Assembly (NCBI GenBank): GCA_903916165.1
Contig: CAIWVR010000019.1
Span: 1 to 8,999, forward strand
From: an uncultured Hyphomicrobiales bacterium
Lineage (GTDB): Bacteria > Pseudomonadota > Alphaproteobacteria > Rhizobiales > Beijerinckiaceae
Reading direction: 5' to 3'
DNA: 8,999 bases
A program made the position numbers and the translations under genes. Each line of letters opens with the position of its first letter. The first letter of the stretch is position 1. Shown piece after piece: positions 1-6,671 of the stretch. The notes below the pieces were generated by a model. The model did not search any database and was not told the DNA's origin. It saw nothing but the letters and a program-made list of their open reading frames with translations.

Positions 1-101
1 CCCTTGGTATTGTCCCATGCGCCGCGCGCCTGGGCGCCTTTCAGGCCCCAGTCGCCGTAACCATAGAGGTTCGTGAAGATGCGATCCCTGTCGTCAAGCA
101 T
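1..101 (-). CDS. nuoF: NADH-quinone oxidoreductase subunit F, N-terminal fragment
   Basis: This is the first 33 codons of NuoF, the FMN- and NADH-binding subunit at the tip of complex I; the rest lies beyond the left edge. The visible protein begins [20 protein letters not shown] and continues to a [15 protein letters not shown] stretch. The pattern 'DRIFTNLYG...DWGL.GA..RG.WD.TK' is the familiar NuoF N-terminus. The FMN and 4Fe-4S motifs are outside the window. The ATG at 101-99 lies 11 nt after the nuoE stop codon, and an AAGG Shine-Dalgarno core stands about 8 nt upstream, partly overlapping that stop. The frame is open to the edge. Being last in the nuoA-F order seen here supports the call. 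Confidence 0.9.
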   Translation of the reverse strand, partial: MLDDRDRIFTNLYGYGDWGLKGAQARGAWDNTK

Positions 102-112
102 GTCGCGGACCT

Positions 113-757
113 TCAGGCTTGCGTTGTGTCGGAGGCGGGGCCGGAGCGGCCGTCTTCGCCATAAAGAGTCGTGAGCGAGGTGAGCTTGCCGGCGGGTTCC
201 GACGTGCGGCGGCCCGTCTGCGAGCCGATATGCACTGGGCGACCGTGCGCCAGGTCATCGAGAAGCTTCTCGAAGTTTTCGGCGCTCAGGTCCTCGTAAT
301 AATCATCGTTGATCTGCACCATCGGCGCATTGCAGCAGGCACCGAGACATTCGACCTCGAGCCAGGCAAAATTGCCGTCGGCGGAGACCTTGCGCTGTTC
401 GCCGACACGGCGGGCCAGCACGGCCTTGATGTCGTCGGAGCCGCGCAGCATGCACGGCGTCGTGCCGCACATCTGGATGAAGAAGCGGCCGACCGGCTCG
501 AGATTGAACATTGTGTAGAAGGTCGCGATTTCGAGCACGCGGATGTAGGGCATGTCGAGCATGTCCGCGACCTTTTCAATCGCGGGCTTGGGCAGCCAGT
601 AATTATGCTGCTTCTGCGCCTGCCACAAAAGCGGGATCACGGCGGAGGCCTGCCTGCCTTCCGGATATTTCACGATCTGCGCATTCGCCCACGCCAGATT
701 TTCAGGCGTAAATTCGAAGCTCGCCGGTTGTTCCTCTGCCAGTCTACGCACGGACAT
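113..757 (-). CDS. nuoE: NADH-quinone oxidoreductase subunit E (24 kDa, 2Fe-2S)
   Basis: NuoE is the thioredoxin-fold 2Fe-2S subunit of the NADH-oxidising module of complex I and carries cluster N1a beside NuoF. The protein has 214 residues. The four cluster cysteines are C97, C102, C137 and C141, in the spacing C-x4-C-x34-C-x3-C, within [10 protein letters not shown] and [10 protein letters not shown]. The N-terminal helical part contains the usual '[16 protein letters not shown]' stretch. From about residue 172 to the end lies a Gly/Ser/Thr-rich tail outside the conserved fold. I chose ATG 757 ([10 protein letters not shown]) over an upstream in-frame start at 838. The longer version would run back into the preceding small gene, whose stop at 762-760 lies only 2 nt before ATG 757. 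The Shine-Dalgarno is weak (GGGAA), so coupled translation is likely. Confidence 0.96.
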   Translation of the reverse strand: MSVRRLAEEQPASFEFTPENLAWANAQIVKYPEGRQASAVIPLLWQAQKQHNYWLPKPAIEKVADMLDMPYIRVLEIATFYTMFNLEPVGRFFIQMCGTTPCMLRGSDDIKAVLARRVGEQRKVSADGNFAWLEVECLGACCNAPMVQINDDYYEDLSAENFEKLLDDLAHGRPVHIGSQTGRRTSEPAGKLTSLTTLYGEDGRSGPASDTTQA

Positions 758-759
758 GA

Positions 760-996
760 TCAGTTCCCGGATTGATTGCGTTGCGCTGAAACCAAAAGCG
801 CAAACATGATGAAGGGCCCGGTGAGCAGCGAACTCCACAGCATCGACACGAGGCGCTCTTCCGTTGACCAGAACATGTCGCGTCCCGCCAGCAGATCAAA
901 CAGAATCCGGCTGACAACGAGAATGATCAGCGTCAGGGGGAGGAACCGCATGGCATCGCGCAGGCGCTGGTTAACTTCGGGGCTAAAGATATTCAT
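760..996 (-). CDS. Small two-helix membrane protein encoded between nuoD and nuoE
   Basis: I do not recognise this 78-residue protein as a standard complex I subunit. It has a short polar N-terminus ([17 protein letters not shown]), a first hydrophobic helix at about residues 18-37 and a charged loop around residues 38-50 (GRDMFWSTEERLV). A second hydrophobic helix spans about residues 51-71, followed by a short polar tail. It therefore looks like an inner-membrane hairpin. The ATG overlaps the nuoD stop by one base (TGATG), and a good GAGGTG Shine-Dalgarno lies 8 nt upstream. The stop is 2 nt before nuoE. This tight packing argues that it is a real, co-translated gene. Given its place it could be an accessory or assembly factor for complex I, but that is inference from position only. 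Small unnamed reading frames are known inside alphaproteobacterial nuo clusters. Confidence 0.85.
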   Translation of the reverse strand: MNIFSPEVNQRLRDAMRFLPLTLIILVVSRILFDLLAGRDMFWSTEERLVSMLWSSLLTGPFIMFALLVSAQRNQSGN

Positions 997-2186
997 CAGC
1001 GATCCACCTCACCGAACACGATGTCCAGCGACCCGAGGATCGCCGAGACGTCTGCCAGCATGTGCTTGCGGCACATGAAATCCATAGCTTGTAGATGCGC
1101 GAACCCCGGCGCACGGATCTTGCAGCGGTAGGGCTTGTCGGTGCCGTCTGACACCAGGAACACGCCGAACTCGCCCTTGGGGGCCTCGACCGCCGCATAG
1201 ACTTCACCCGCCGGCACGTGGAAGCCTTCAGTGAACAGCTTGAAGTGATGGATGAGCGCTTCCATAGACCGCTTCATCTGCGCGCGCGAGGGCGGCGAGA
1301 TCTTGTTGTTGACGACGGAGACCGGGCCCTGACCCGCGGGCTCACGCAACTTTGCGCAGCACTGCTTCATGATACGCACGGATTGGCGCATTTCTTCCAT
1401 GCGGATGACCTGACGATCGTAATTGTCGCAGTTCTTGCCGACCGGAATATCGAAGTCCATTTCCTCGTAGCATTCATAGGGCTGCGACTTGCGCAGGTCC
1501 CAGGCCGCGCCCGAGCCGCGCACCATGACGCCTGAAAAACCCCAGGCCCAGCACTCGTCGAGCGGAACAATGCCGATATCGACATTGCGCTGCTTGAAGA
1601 TGCGGTTGCCGATGAACAGCTCGTCGAGATCGTCGACCACCTTCAGGAAGGGATCGCAGAAGGCCTCGATGTCGTTAATCAGTGCGACCGGAAGATCGCG
1701 GGCGACGCCGCCCGGACGGAAATAATTGGCGTGCATGCGCGAGCCCGAGGCGCGCTCATAGAACACCATCAGCTTTTCACGCTCCTCAAATCCCCACAGC
1801 GGCGGCGTCAGCGCGCCAACGTCCATCGCCTGCGTGGTGACGTTGAGGAGATGCGATAGCAGGCGTCCGATTTCGGAATAGAGCACGCGGATCAGCTGCG
1901 CGCGGCGCGGAACCTGCACATTGAGCAGCTTTTCGATCGCGAGGCAGAAGGCGTGCTCCTGGTTCATCGGCGCGACATAATCGAGCCGGTCGAAATAGGG
2001 CACATTCTGCATATAGGTGCGCGCTTCCATCAGCTTCTCGGTGCCGCGATGCAGCAGGCCGATATGCGGGTCGACGCGTTCCACCACTTCGCCATCGAGC
2101 TCCAGCACAAGGCGCAAGACGCCGTGTGCGGCCGGATGCTGCGGGCCGAAATTGATCGAGAAATTGCGCGTATTGTGATCGTTCAT
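996..2186 (-). CDS. nuoD: NADH-quinone oxidoreductase subunit D (49 kDa)
   Basis: NuoD forms, with NuoB, the quinone-reduction pocket of complex I at the membrane-arm junction. The 396-residue length is normal for the family. The N-terminus carries [20 protein letters not shown]21 in this motif and Y70 (in PYFDRLDY) are 49 residues apart, as are the quinone-binding His59/Tyr108 pair of the bovine 49-kDa subunit. The downstream '[16 protein letters not shown]' and 'MNQEHAF..AIEKLL' blocks are also typical, and the C-terminus ends with the usual 'D.V.GEVDR'. The subunit is related to NiFe-hydrogenase large subunits but has lost the metal-binding cysteines. Its ATG overlaps the nuoC stop by four bases (ATGA), and its own stop overlaps the next ATG by one base. 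Confidence 0.98.
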   Translation of the reverse strand: MNDHNTRNFSINFGPQHPAAHGVLRLVLELDGEVVERVDPHIGLLHRGTEKLMEARTYMQNVPYFDRLDYVAPMNQEHAFCLAIEKLLNVQVPRRAQLIRVLYSEIGRLLSHLLNVTTQAMDVGALTPPLWGFEEREKLMVFYERASGSRMHANYFRPGGVARDLPVALINDIEAFCDPFLKVVDDLDELFIGNRIFKQRNVDIGIVPLDECWAWGFSGVMVRGSGAAWDLRKSQPYECYEEMDFDIPVGKNCDNYDRQVIRMEEMRQSVRIMKQCCAKLREPAGQGPVSVVNNKISPPSRAQMKRSMEALIHHFKLFTEGFHVPAGEVYAAVEAPKGEFGVFLVSDGTDKPYRCKIRAPGFAHLQAMDFMCRKHMLADVSAILGSLDIVFGEVDR

Positions 2187-2821
2187 GTGCGATCGGCCTT
2201 CTCATCACCCGGCAATTGGTAGGGCGTGTCACCCTCCCACGGCGAGAGGAAATCGAACTGGCGGAATTCCTGGTTGAGCCGGATCGGCTCGTAGACGACC
2301 CGCTTCTGGTCGTCGTCGTAGCGAACCTCGACGAAACCCGACATCGGAAAGTCCTTGCGCAGCGGATGCCCTTCAAAACCATAGTCGGTGAGCATGCGGC
2401 GCAGGTCCGGGTGGCCGGAGAAGAAGACGCCGAACATGTCGTAAGTCTCGCGCTCGAACCAGTTGGCGCAGGGGAACGCCGGAATGGCCGAGGGAACCGG
2501 AGTCATCTCGTCGGTCTCGCATTTCACGCGGATGCGCACGTTATGGCGCGGCGACAGCAAATGGTAAACAACGTCGAAACGGTTCGCACGCTGCGGATAA
2601 TCGACCGCCGTAATGTCGATGAAGCACTTGTAAAGGCAAGCCGCATCGTCGCGCAGCCTGAGCAGCACGTCGACGATCGCCTCACGGGCGACGATGACCG
2701 TCACCTCGCCAAAAGATTCGCGCACCTCGAGTGCCAGGGCGCCCAGCGCGTGGCGCGCAGCTTCCGCCACGCCATGCGAGGCTGTGGAGGCTTCGGCCGG
2801 AGCGTCCGTTTCAACAGACAT
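2183..2821 (-). CDS. nuoC: NADH-quinone oxidoreductase subunit C (30 kDa)
   Basis: NuoC is the scaffold subunit of the peripheral arm that packs on NuoD; it has no cofactor. The protein has 212 residues, with a variable N-terminus of about 30 residues. The 30-kDa subunit signature lies at about residues 123-159 ([12 protein letters not shown], then [17 protein letters not shown]). The end 'PYQLPGDEK' is also typical. Two ATGs stand side by side at 2824 and 2821. I prefer 2821 because the strong AAAGGAG Shine-Dalgarno (complement of about 2826-2832) would leave only 2 nt before the first ATG but 5 nt before the second. Longer in-frame versions would run into nuoB. The gene begins 10 nt after the nuoB stop and ends in a 4-base ATGA overlap with nuoD. 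It is a separate gene here, not the nuoCD fusion found in enterobacteria. Confidence 0.97.
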   Translation of the reverse strand: MSVETDAPAEASTASHGVAEAARHALGALALEVRESFGEVTVIVAREAIVDVLLRLRDDAACLYKCFIDITAVDYPQRANRFDVVYHLLSPRHNVRIRVKCETDEMTPVPSAIPAFPCANWFERETYDMFGVFFSGHPDLRRMLTDYGFEGHPLRKDFPMSGFVEVRYDDDQKRVVYEPIRLNQEFRQFDFLSPWEGDTPYQLPGDEKADRT

Positions 2822-2831
2822 CATCACTCCT

Positions 2832-3413
2832 TTAGCGTTCGATCGTGGCGGTGCGGCGGATCTTCTTCTGAAGAAGAAGCACGCCATAGAGCAGCGCCTC
2901 GGCGGAGGGCGGGCAACCGGGCACATAAATATCGACGGGCACGATGCGGTCGCAGCCGCGCACCACCGAGTAGGAATAATGGTAATAGCCGCCGCCATTG
3001 GCGCACGAGCCCATCGAGATCACGTAGCGCGGCTCCGGCATCTGGTCGTAGACCTTGCGGAGTGCGGGCGCCATCTTGTTGGTCAGCGTGCCAGCAACGA
3101 TCATAACGTCGGACTGCCGCGGTGAGGCACGCGGGGCGAAGCCGAAACGCTCGGCATCATAGCGCGGCATTGACATTTGCATCATCTCGACCGCGCAGCA
3201 GGCCAGCCCGAAGGTCATCCACATCAGCGAGCCGGTACGCGACCAAGCGATGAGGTCGTCGACCGACGTCACGAGAAAGCCCCGGTCAGCCAGCTGGTCC
3301 GAGACATTGATGAAGAATGGATCGGTCTCGCCGACCGGCTTGCCGGTCGCCGGATCGAGAATGCCGCGAGGCGCTTGGGCCACGAATGTCTGATGTTGGG
3401 TCTGGTTTTCCAT
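2832..3413 (-). CDS. nuoB: NADH-quinone oxidoreductase subunit B (PSST, cluster N2)
   Basis: NuoB holds the terminal 4Fe-4S cluster N2, which passes electrons to quinone, and lies at the base of the peripheral arm. The 193-residue protein has the full set of N2 ligands: the adjacent pair C72-C73 (in [12 protein letters not shown]), C137 (GSCANGGG) and C167 ([13 protein letters not shown]). The first 35 or so residues are a variable extension, as is common in alphaproteobacterial and mitochondrial homologues. I chose the ATG at 3413 ([10 protein letters not shown]). Its first base is the last base of the nuoA stop (TGATG), which fits translational coupling. An in-frame ATG at 3443 would extend 10 residues into nuoA without a better ribosome site. 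Confidence 0.97.
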   Translation of the reverse strand: MENQTQHQTFVAQAPRGILDPATGKPVGETDPFFINVSDQLADRGFLVTSVDDLIAWSRTGSLMWMTFGLACCAVEMMQMSMPRYDAERFGFAPRASPRQSDVMIVAGTLTNKMAPALRKVYDQMPEPRYVISMGSCANGGGYYHYSYSVVRGCDRIVPVDIYVPGCPPSAEALLYGVLLLQKKIRRTATIER

Positions 3414-3778
3414 CAATCCCACTCCAGCGCTCCCTTCTTCCATTCATAGGCAAAGCCGATCGTCAGCACGCCGAGGAAGACCATCATCGACCAGAAGCCG
3501 AACAGGCCCACGTCCTTGAAGGCGACGGCCCAGGGGAACAGGAAGGCGACTTCGAGATCGAAGATGATGAAGAGGAGCGACACCAGATAGAAACGCACGT
3601 CGAATTTCATGCGCGCATCGTCGAAAGCGTTGAACCCGCATTCGTAAGCGGACAGCTTTTCCGGGTCGGGCTTCGAGTAGGCCACCACGAAAGGCGCGAT
3701 CAGCAGGGCCGCGGAAATGCCGCCAGCGACGGCGATGAAAATCACAAGCGGCAGGTAGTCAGACAAAAGGCTCGACAT
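3413..3778 (-). CDS. nuoA: NADH-quinone oxidoreductase subunit A (ND3-like)
   Basis: NuoA is a three-helix membrane subunit of complex I at the interface with the peripheral arm. The 121-residue length is normal. Helices lie at about residues 9-34, 63-86 and 93-112. The loop between helices 1 and 2 contains SAYECGF with C47, equivalent to the cysteine of mitochondrial ND3 that is exposed in the deactive state. Helix 2 has the conserved acidic FDLE (D74, E76). The ORF could extend to an ATG at 3967, but the family begins close to [11 protein letters not shown], so I chose 3778. No good Shine-Dalgarno precedes this ATG (the nearest purine stretch is in CUUCGGGUCAG). The gene is first in the nuo operon. 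Confidence 0.96.
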   Translation of the reverse strand: MSSLLSDYLPLVIFIAVAGGISAALLIAPFVVAYSKPDPEKLSAYECGFNAFDDARMKFDVRFYLVSLLFIIFDLEVAFLFPWAVAFKDVGLFGFWSMMVFLGVLTIGFAYEWKKGALEWD

Positions 3779-3973
3779 GCGCTGACCCGAAGGCTGGAGA
3801 GTTCCAGACGGTCGAGAGACCGGGGCGCGCACGAAGAAGCCCCGTGCGCGCGGTCTACAAGACGGGCGGAGGAGTATCGCAGCGCAGCGGGGGGCGCAAG
3901 ATGCCCAAAGGCCCAAGTCAGACCTTTGCGTGGCGTCGATGCGGCAGGGTGCCGTCGACTTTTGCAAGCGACC
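3779..3973 (-). promoter_or_regulatory. nuo operon upstream region and structured nuoA leader
   Basis: This 195-bp gap lies between the chromate-transporter pair and nuoA and must hold the nuo promoter or leader unless there is read-through. Nearest nuoA are three consecutive perfect inverted repeats. The first is 3794-3798/3803-3807 (5-bp stem, 4-nt loop), the second 3809-3813/3818-3822 (5-bp stem, 4-nt loop) and the third 3825-3833/3843-3851 (9-bp G+C stem, 9-nt loop). None is followed by a U-run, so they do not look like intrinsic terminators. I see no convincing sigma-70 promoter. The best match on the minus strand is a TTGCGC followed 15-17 nt later by GATACT/TACTCC (about 3871-3900), and it is weak. 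Confidence 0.45.
3935..3959 (-). terminator. Possible terminator hairpin after the chromate-transporter pair
   Basis: A 10-bp interrupted stem lies 15 nt after the stop of the second chromate-transporter gene. The inner arms CGGCA/TGCCG (3942-3946, 3950-3954) pair around a 3-nt loop. The outer arms GTCGA/TCGAC (3935-3939, 3955-3959) are offset by a 2-nt bulge. No U-run follows on the minus strand, so it is not a classical intrinsic terminator. It may stabilise the mRNA 3' end or serve a Rho-dependent stop. Confidence 0.3.
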
Positions 3974-4516
3974 CTAAAGGAAGCCCAGGCGTCCCGCCAC
4001 GAGGCCGATCATCGCCCCCGTCGCGATGGCGACCATCGGGTTCTTCCGGGTCAGGGCGATGAGGGTTGTGGACATCACGACGATGGCAAAGCCCAGGGGT
4101 TCCGAGACGGCCGCCTTCGCCGTGACCACGCCGCTCGCCACGATCAGCCCCAGAACGATGGGCGGCAGGGCATCTTTCACCACGGGAAACCAGGCTTGCG
4201 ACGAAAACCGCGTGTACAGCCGCCCGACGATCACGGCGATGATGCTGGACGGAATGATCGCCGCCAGCGTCGCCGCCAGCAGGCCGGCAAACCCCGCCAC
4301 CCGCCAGCCGACCAGCGAGATCATCATGAAATTGGGACCCGGCGCGGTCTGCGACAGGGCGAAATCGCGGGCGAAACCGGCATTGCTGAGCCAGGGGTTC
4401 ACCTCGACGGAAAGCCGGTGGATTTCCGGCATCATGGCGGGTGCGCCGCCCACAGAGACCAGCGACAGCGCTCCAAAAGTCAGCGCGAGTGTAAAGAGAG
4501 GCGAATCATCGGTCAT
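3974..4516 (-). CDS. Chromate transporter, C-terminal-type single domain (CHR family)
   Basis: This 180-residue membrane protein is the second half of a split CHR-family (ChrA-like) transporter. Members can export chromate, probably as a homo- or heterodimer of two inverted half-domains. Visible CHR features are the N-terminal SVGGAPAMMPE segment (about residues 21-31; the family's GGG/GFGG position) and the intact APGPN motif at residues 59-62. A 'GWRVAGFAGLL.A' segment follows, and then several hydrophobic helices run to the end. The ATG at 4516 overlaps the stop of the upstream partner by four bases (ATGA), so the halves are made in a coupled way. A longer start at 4549 would add only 11 residues inside the partner gene. 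The real substrate is not shown by sequence; many CHR proteins are untested for chromate. Confidence 0.88.
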   Translation of the reverse strand: MTDDSPLFTLALTFGALSLVSVGGAPAMMPEIHRLSVEVNPWLSNAGFARDFALSQTAPGPNFMMISLVGWRVAGFAGLLAATLAAIIPSSIIAVIVGRLYTRFSSQAWFPVVKDALPPIVLGLIVASGVVTAKAAVSEPLGFAIVVMSTTLIALTRKNPMVAIATGAMIGLVAGRLGFL

Positions 4517-5088
4517 TTGCGACGCATCCAGAAGGTCGCCGCAATGCACAGCGGGGCCAGAACGATGACGGTGGCGATGAAGGGCAGCCGCATGACCCCC
4601 ATGGCGATGAAGGTGACGACCGCAAAGCCTAGATGGACCGGATGGAGCCGCAACGCACGGCCCATCTTCAATCCCACGCCGATGACCAGCCCCGCCGCCG
4701 CCGCCCCTGCCCCGATGGTCGCAGCCCGGACGTCCGGATTGCTCGAATAGGAATCATAGACCAGCGTCAGGCTGAGGAGGATGACGAGCGGCATGATCAT
4801 GAGGCCCGACAGGGCGACGATGGACCCCAGCGGGCCCTGGAACCGGTCGCCCAGCATGACGGTCATGTTGATAATATTGCCGCCGGGCAGGATCTGCCCC
4901 ATGCCGAGCAGCGTCGCATAATCGTGTTCGCTCATCCAGCGCCGCTTGTCGACGATGACATGCCGCGCGATTGTCGCGACGCCACCGAAGCCGCACAGGC
5001 CCATTTCGGCGAAGCCCATGAACAATTCGAGCTTGCCCAGCGGGCGCCCGGACACGGTTTGGGGGGAATCGAGGCTTTGGTTCATCAT
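4513..5088 (-). CDS. Chromate transporter, N-terminal-type single domain (CHR family)
   Basis: This 191-residue membrane protein is the first half of a split CHR-family transporter and the partner of the overlapping downstream gene. It opens with about 18 polar residues. The CHR block then begins with GFAEMGLCGFGGVATIARH (residues 25-43), continues with the 'RRWMSEHDYATLLGMGQ' loop (49-65) and ends with LPGGNIINMTVMLGDRFQGP (67-86). The usual PGP of this block reads PGG here (residues 68-70), while the partner keeps PGP. Hydrophobic helices follow at about residues 88-112, 120-140 and 150-187. Two ATGs (5088 and 5085) are possible; neither has a clear Shine-Dalgarno. A pair of single-domain CHR genes is a known arrangement, as an alternative to the fused two-domain ChrA of about 400 residues. 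Confidence 0.88.
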   Translation of the reverse strand: MMNQSLDSPQTVSGRPLGKLELFMGFAEMGLCGFGGVATIARHVIVDKRRWMSEHDYATLLGMGQILPGGNIINMTVMLGDRFQGPLGSIVALSGLMIMPLVILLSLTLVYDSYSSNPDVRAATIGAGAAAAGLVIGVGLKMGRALRLHPVHLGFAVVTFIAMGVMRLPFIATVIVLAPLCIAATFWMRRK

Positions 5089-5218
5089 TGCCAGTTTTGC
5101 GCCCCCTCGGCCGACTGATCAAGACGTCCGCGGCAATCTGTATCGACAAGAGGCATCCGCGCGAGCGCAGGGAGGATCGCGACCTCCGCAACGCAGATGT
5201 CAGCGAGCGCTGATCAGA
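5089..5218. other. Intergenic region upstream of the chromate-transporter pair
   Basis: These 130 bp should carry the promoter of the CHR pair on the minus strand, but no convincing -35/-10 pair stands out. It contains an inverted repeat GGAGG/CCTCC with a 7-nt loop (5171-5187). An 8-base direct repeat GCGAGCGC occurs at about 5161 and 5203, and TGATCA occurs at 5116-5121 and 5211-5216. These are short enough to be chance. Confidence 0.3.
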
Positions 5219-5246
5219 CAAAAAACCCGCCGGAATGACCGGCGGG
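5219..5246 (-). terminator. Intrinsic terminator of the flagellin gene
   Basis: This is a perfect 8-bp G+C-rich stem (5226-5233 paired with 5239-5246) with the 5-nt loop TCATT on the minus strand, followed directly by six T residues (complement of 5220-5225). It lies about 28 nt after the flagellin stop codon and is the clearest terminator in the window. It isolates the highly expressed flagellin gene from the CHR genes downstream. Confidence 0.93.
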
Positions 5247-5274
5247 CTCCCTTGCTTGCACGACCTGCGAAAGA

Positions 5275-6204
5275 TCAGCCGCGGAAGAGCGACAGGATCT
5301 GCTGGCTCGACTGGTTGGCAATCGACAGCGACTGGACGCCCAACTGCTGCTGAACCTGCAGCGCCTGGAGGCGGGTCGATTCCTGGTTCATATCGGCATC
5401 CACCAACTGGCCGACGCCCTTGGTGACAGCATCCATCAGATTGCCCAGAAAATCCGTCTGGGTTCCGATGCGGGTCTTGACGGCACCCAGGTCGCTGGCG
5501 GCAGTGGTCACGTCCGTGAGCGCCTCATCGACCGCACTGACATAGTCAGCCAGCTTGGTCTGGTCGGCGGTGGAATCCGTCAGGGCCGAAATGTCCAAAG
5601 TGCTGACTTTGATGCCGGTTGTCGTGCCCACGTCGCGTCCCTTGTCGATAATGCCGCCCGTGCCGCCAGAATTGGCGTCGTAAAGCGCCATCGTCGATGT
5701 ATCGACGTCGATGGTGCCAATCGACACGGCCGAGCTTGTGCGTGTGAACGACGCGACGATGTTCTTGGTCGCGTTGTAATCGGCACCCGACGAGTCGACC
5801 GAGAGCCAGTTCTGGCCAGAAAAGTTGGATGAATCCGCAACGCTTTTAATCTGGTTCTGGAGCTGCGAGATTTCCGCCTGGACCTTGCCGCGGTCGATGC
5901 CCGGCTGCGAGGCTGCAACGAGCTTCGACTTGATCTGGGTCACCAGATCTGACGTGGTTTTCAGGGCCGCCGATGCGACATCGACCGTGGCCGATCCCAT
6001 ACCGAGAGCGTCCTTTACCGACGACAAGGCGCTGTTGTCGGACCGCATCGTGGTGGCAATCGACCAATAGGCTGCATTGTCGGAGGCATTGGCCACACGC
6101 ATGCCGGTCGAAATCCGTTCCTGCGTGGTCTGCATCGCCCGGTTCGTCGCGCTCAGGTTCTGGAGCGCGGTGATGGCGGACGTATTCGTAAGCAAGCTAG
6201 TCAT
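5275..6204 (-). CDS. Flagellin
   Basis: This 309-residue protein is a flagellin, the filament subunit exported through the flagellar type III apparatus and polymerised outside the cell. The N-terminal D0/D1 part (MTSLLTNTSAITALQNL, then 'ISTG.RVA.ASDNAAYWSIATTMRSDN') and the C-terminal end (QSLSIANQSSQQILSLFRG) are diagnostic. The middle, about residues 130-215, is Ser/Thr/Gly/Asp-rich and corresponds to the variable surface region. It is short, so D2/D3 is reduced. The D1 stretch around residues 88-98 (VTQIKSKLVAA) lacks the TLR5-recognised pattern of enterobacterial flagellins, as is known for alphaproteobacterial ones. I chose ATG 6204 over an upstream TTG at 6219 because MTSLLTN is the family's N-terminus. 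The gene stands alone, with its own terminator and a structured leader; no other flagellar gene is in the window. Confidence 0.97.
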   Translation of the reverse strand: MTSLLTNTSAITALQNLSATNRAMQTTQERISTGMRVANASDNAAYWSIATTMRSDNSALSSVKDALGMGSATVDVASAALKTTSDLVTQIKSKLVAASQPGIDRGKVQAEISQLQNQIKSVADSSNFSGQNWLSVDSSGADYNATKNIVASFTRTSSAVSIGTIDVDTSTMALYDANSGGTGGIIDKGRDVGTTTGIKVSTLDISALTDSTADQTKLADYVSAVDEALTDVTTAASDLGAVKTRIGTQTDFLGNLMDAVTKGVGQLVDADMNQESTRLQALQVQQQLGVQSLSIANQSSQQILSLFRG

Positions 6205-6253
6205 GAGCTTCTGTCCCAAATGTTGGAAGGGACATACTGGGCTCTCACCAGTA
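6205..6253 (-). promoter_or_regulatory. Flagellin mRNA leader: two abutting hairpins before the start codon
   Basis: On the minus-strand transcript, TACTGG/CCAGTA (6 bp, 7-nt loop; 6235-6253) is followed with no gap by TGTCCC/GGGACA (6 bp, 11-nt loop; 6212-6234). The latter ends 7 nt before the flagellin ATG. The only Shine-Dalgarno-like bases (GGGA...AGAAG) lie in or next to the second stem, so folding could hide the ribosome site. In Caulobacter the regulator FlbT acts on the 5' leader of flagellin mRNA. A similar role here is inference. Confidence 0.55.
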
Positions 6254-6354
6254 CAACGGTTCTGGCTTCATGCCGCCGGGCCTCAACATTTCAGCCCATG
6301 CTCCGTCGTCAGCGCATGATGTCAGGAGAATTTTAAGCGCAGGTTCCGAAGCGC

Positions 6355-6371
6355 GGTTAATGAACCGTCAA
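6355..6371 (-). promoter_or_regulatory. CtrA-like box upstream of flagellin
   Basis: On the minus strand the sequence reads TTGA-N7-TTAACC, one mismatch from the alphaproteobacterial CtrA consensus TTAA-N7-TTAAC. It lies about 155 bp upstream of the flagellin ATG and just after the stop of the upstream lipoprotein gene. CtrA controls flagellar genes in many alphaproteobacteria, which makes the site plausible. I saw no convincing sigma-54 or sigma-28 promoter in the same gap (6205-6372). Confidence 0.35.
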
Positions 6372-6372
6372 T

Positions 6373-6585
6373 TTACGGGCACGTAATGGCACCCGCGCGC
6401 GGCGCACAGTCGAGATCTGCGAGCGGAGGCAGCACGATGTGCCCAATCATCTCCGCGCGTGTCGCGTCGGGGTCAGGCAGCGCCTGCACCATGGTTGCAC
6501 TGGCCTCGGGAGCCGAAAGGCCGGGCAACATGCTGTTGCAGCCCGACAGCAGGAGAGCGAAGAAAACGACGCCGAGACGGGCCAT
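6373..6585 (-). CDS. Small predicted lipoprotein (70 aa)
   Basis: I do not recognise a family. The protein starts MARLGVVFFALLLSGC: one positive charge, a hydrophobic core and a lipobox L-S-G-C with the lipidated cysteine at C16, a typical lipoprotein (signal peptidase II) signal. The +2 residue is Asn, not Asp, so by the enterobacterial rule it would go to the outer membrane. The mature part is only about 55 residues, Pro/Ala-rich, with C60 and C69 near the end that could form a disulfide. Start choice: an upstream in-frame start at 6735 would bury the signal peptide, while ATG 6585 has AGGA 5 nt upstream. The gene starts 86 nt after the hemA stop, so it may be read from the hemA transcript. 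The name-only function 'lipoprotein' is all that can be supported. Confidence 0.72.
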   Translation of the reverse strand: MARLGVVFFALLLSGCNSMLPGLSAPEASATMVQALPDPDATRAEMIGHIVLPPLADLDCAPRAGAITCP

Positions 6586-6633
6586 GACAATCCTGTTTGC
6601 TGGCGGGCAGGAAACGACAGAAAAGCACATTGA

Positions 6634-6646
6634 GGGCGCGCCGCCC
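6634..6646 (-). terminator. Weak terminator-like hairpin after hemA
   Basis: GGGCG/CGCCC (5-bp stem, 3-nt loop) lies 26 nt after the hemA stop. The only T-run on the minus strand (TTTT, complement of 6621-6624) begins about 9 nt later, too far for a standard intrinsic terminator. The hairpin may be partial or non-functional, which would allow read-through into the lipoprotein gene. Confidence 0.2.
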
Positions 6647-6671
6647 AGTGCCCCCGCGCCCGGCCCTGCGG

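Noticed and set aside
119..775. Plus-strand 218-codon open frame opposite nuoE
   Set aside because: It mirrors nuoE, has no family features, and the nuoE cysteine motif proves the minus-strand frame.
3317..4750. Plus-strand 477-codon open frame across nuoB, nuoA and the CHR genes
   Set aside because: It is antisense to well-supported genes, is rich in Arg/His/Asp/Gln without any domain, and crosses three gene boundaries. It is a shadow of G+C-rich codon use.
5161..5216. GCGAGCGC and TGATCA repeats as operator sites of the CHR genes
   Set aside because: Repeats of 6-8 bases in G+C-rich DNA are expected by chance, and their spacing and orientation do not suggest a shared regulator.
6255..6290. 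Possible sigma-54 promoter (GG-N10-GC) for flagellin
   Set aside because: On the minus strand the best TGGGC...TTGA match has the wrong spacing for the GG and GC elements. A sigma-28-like TAAA-N15-GCGCTGA upstream was also too weak.
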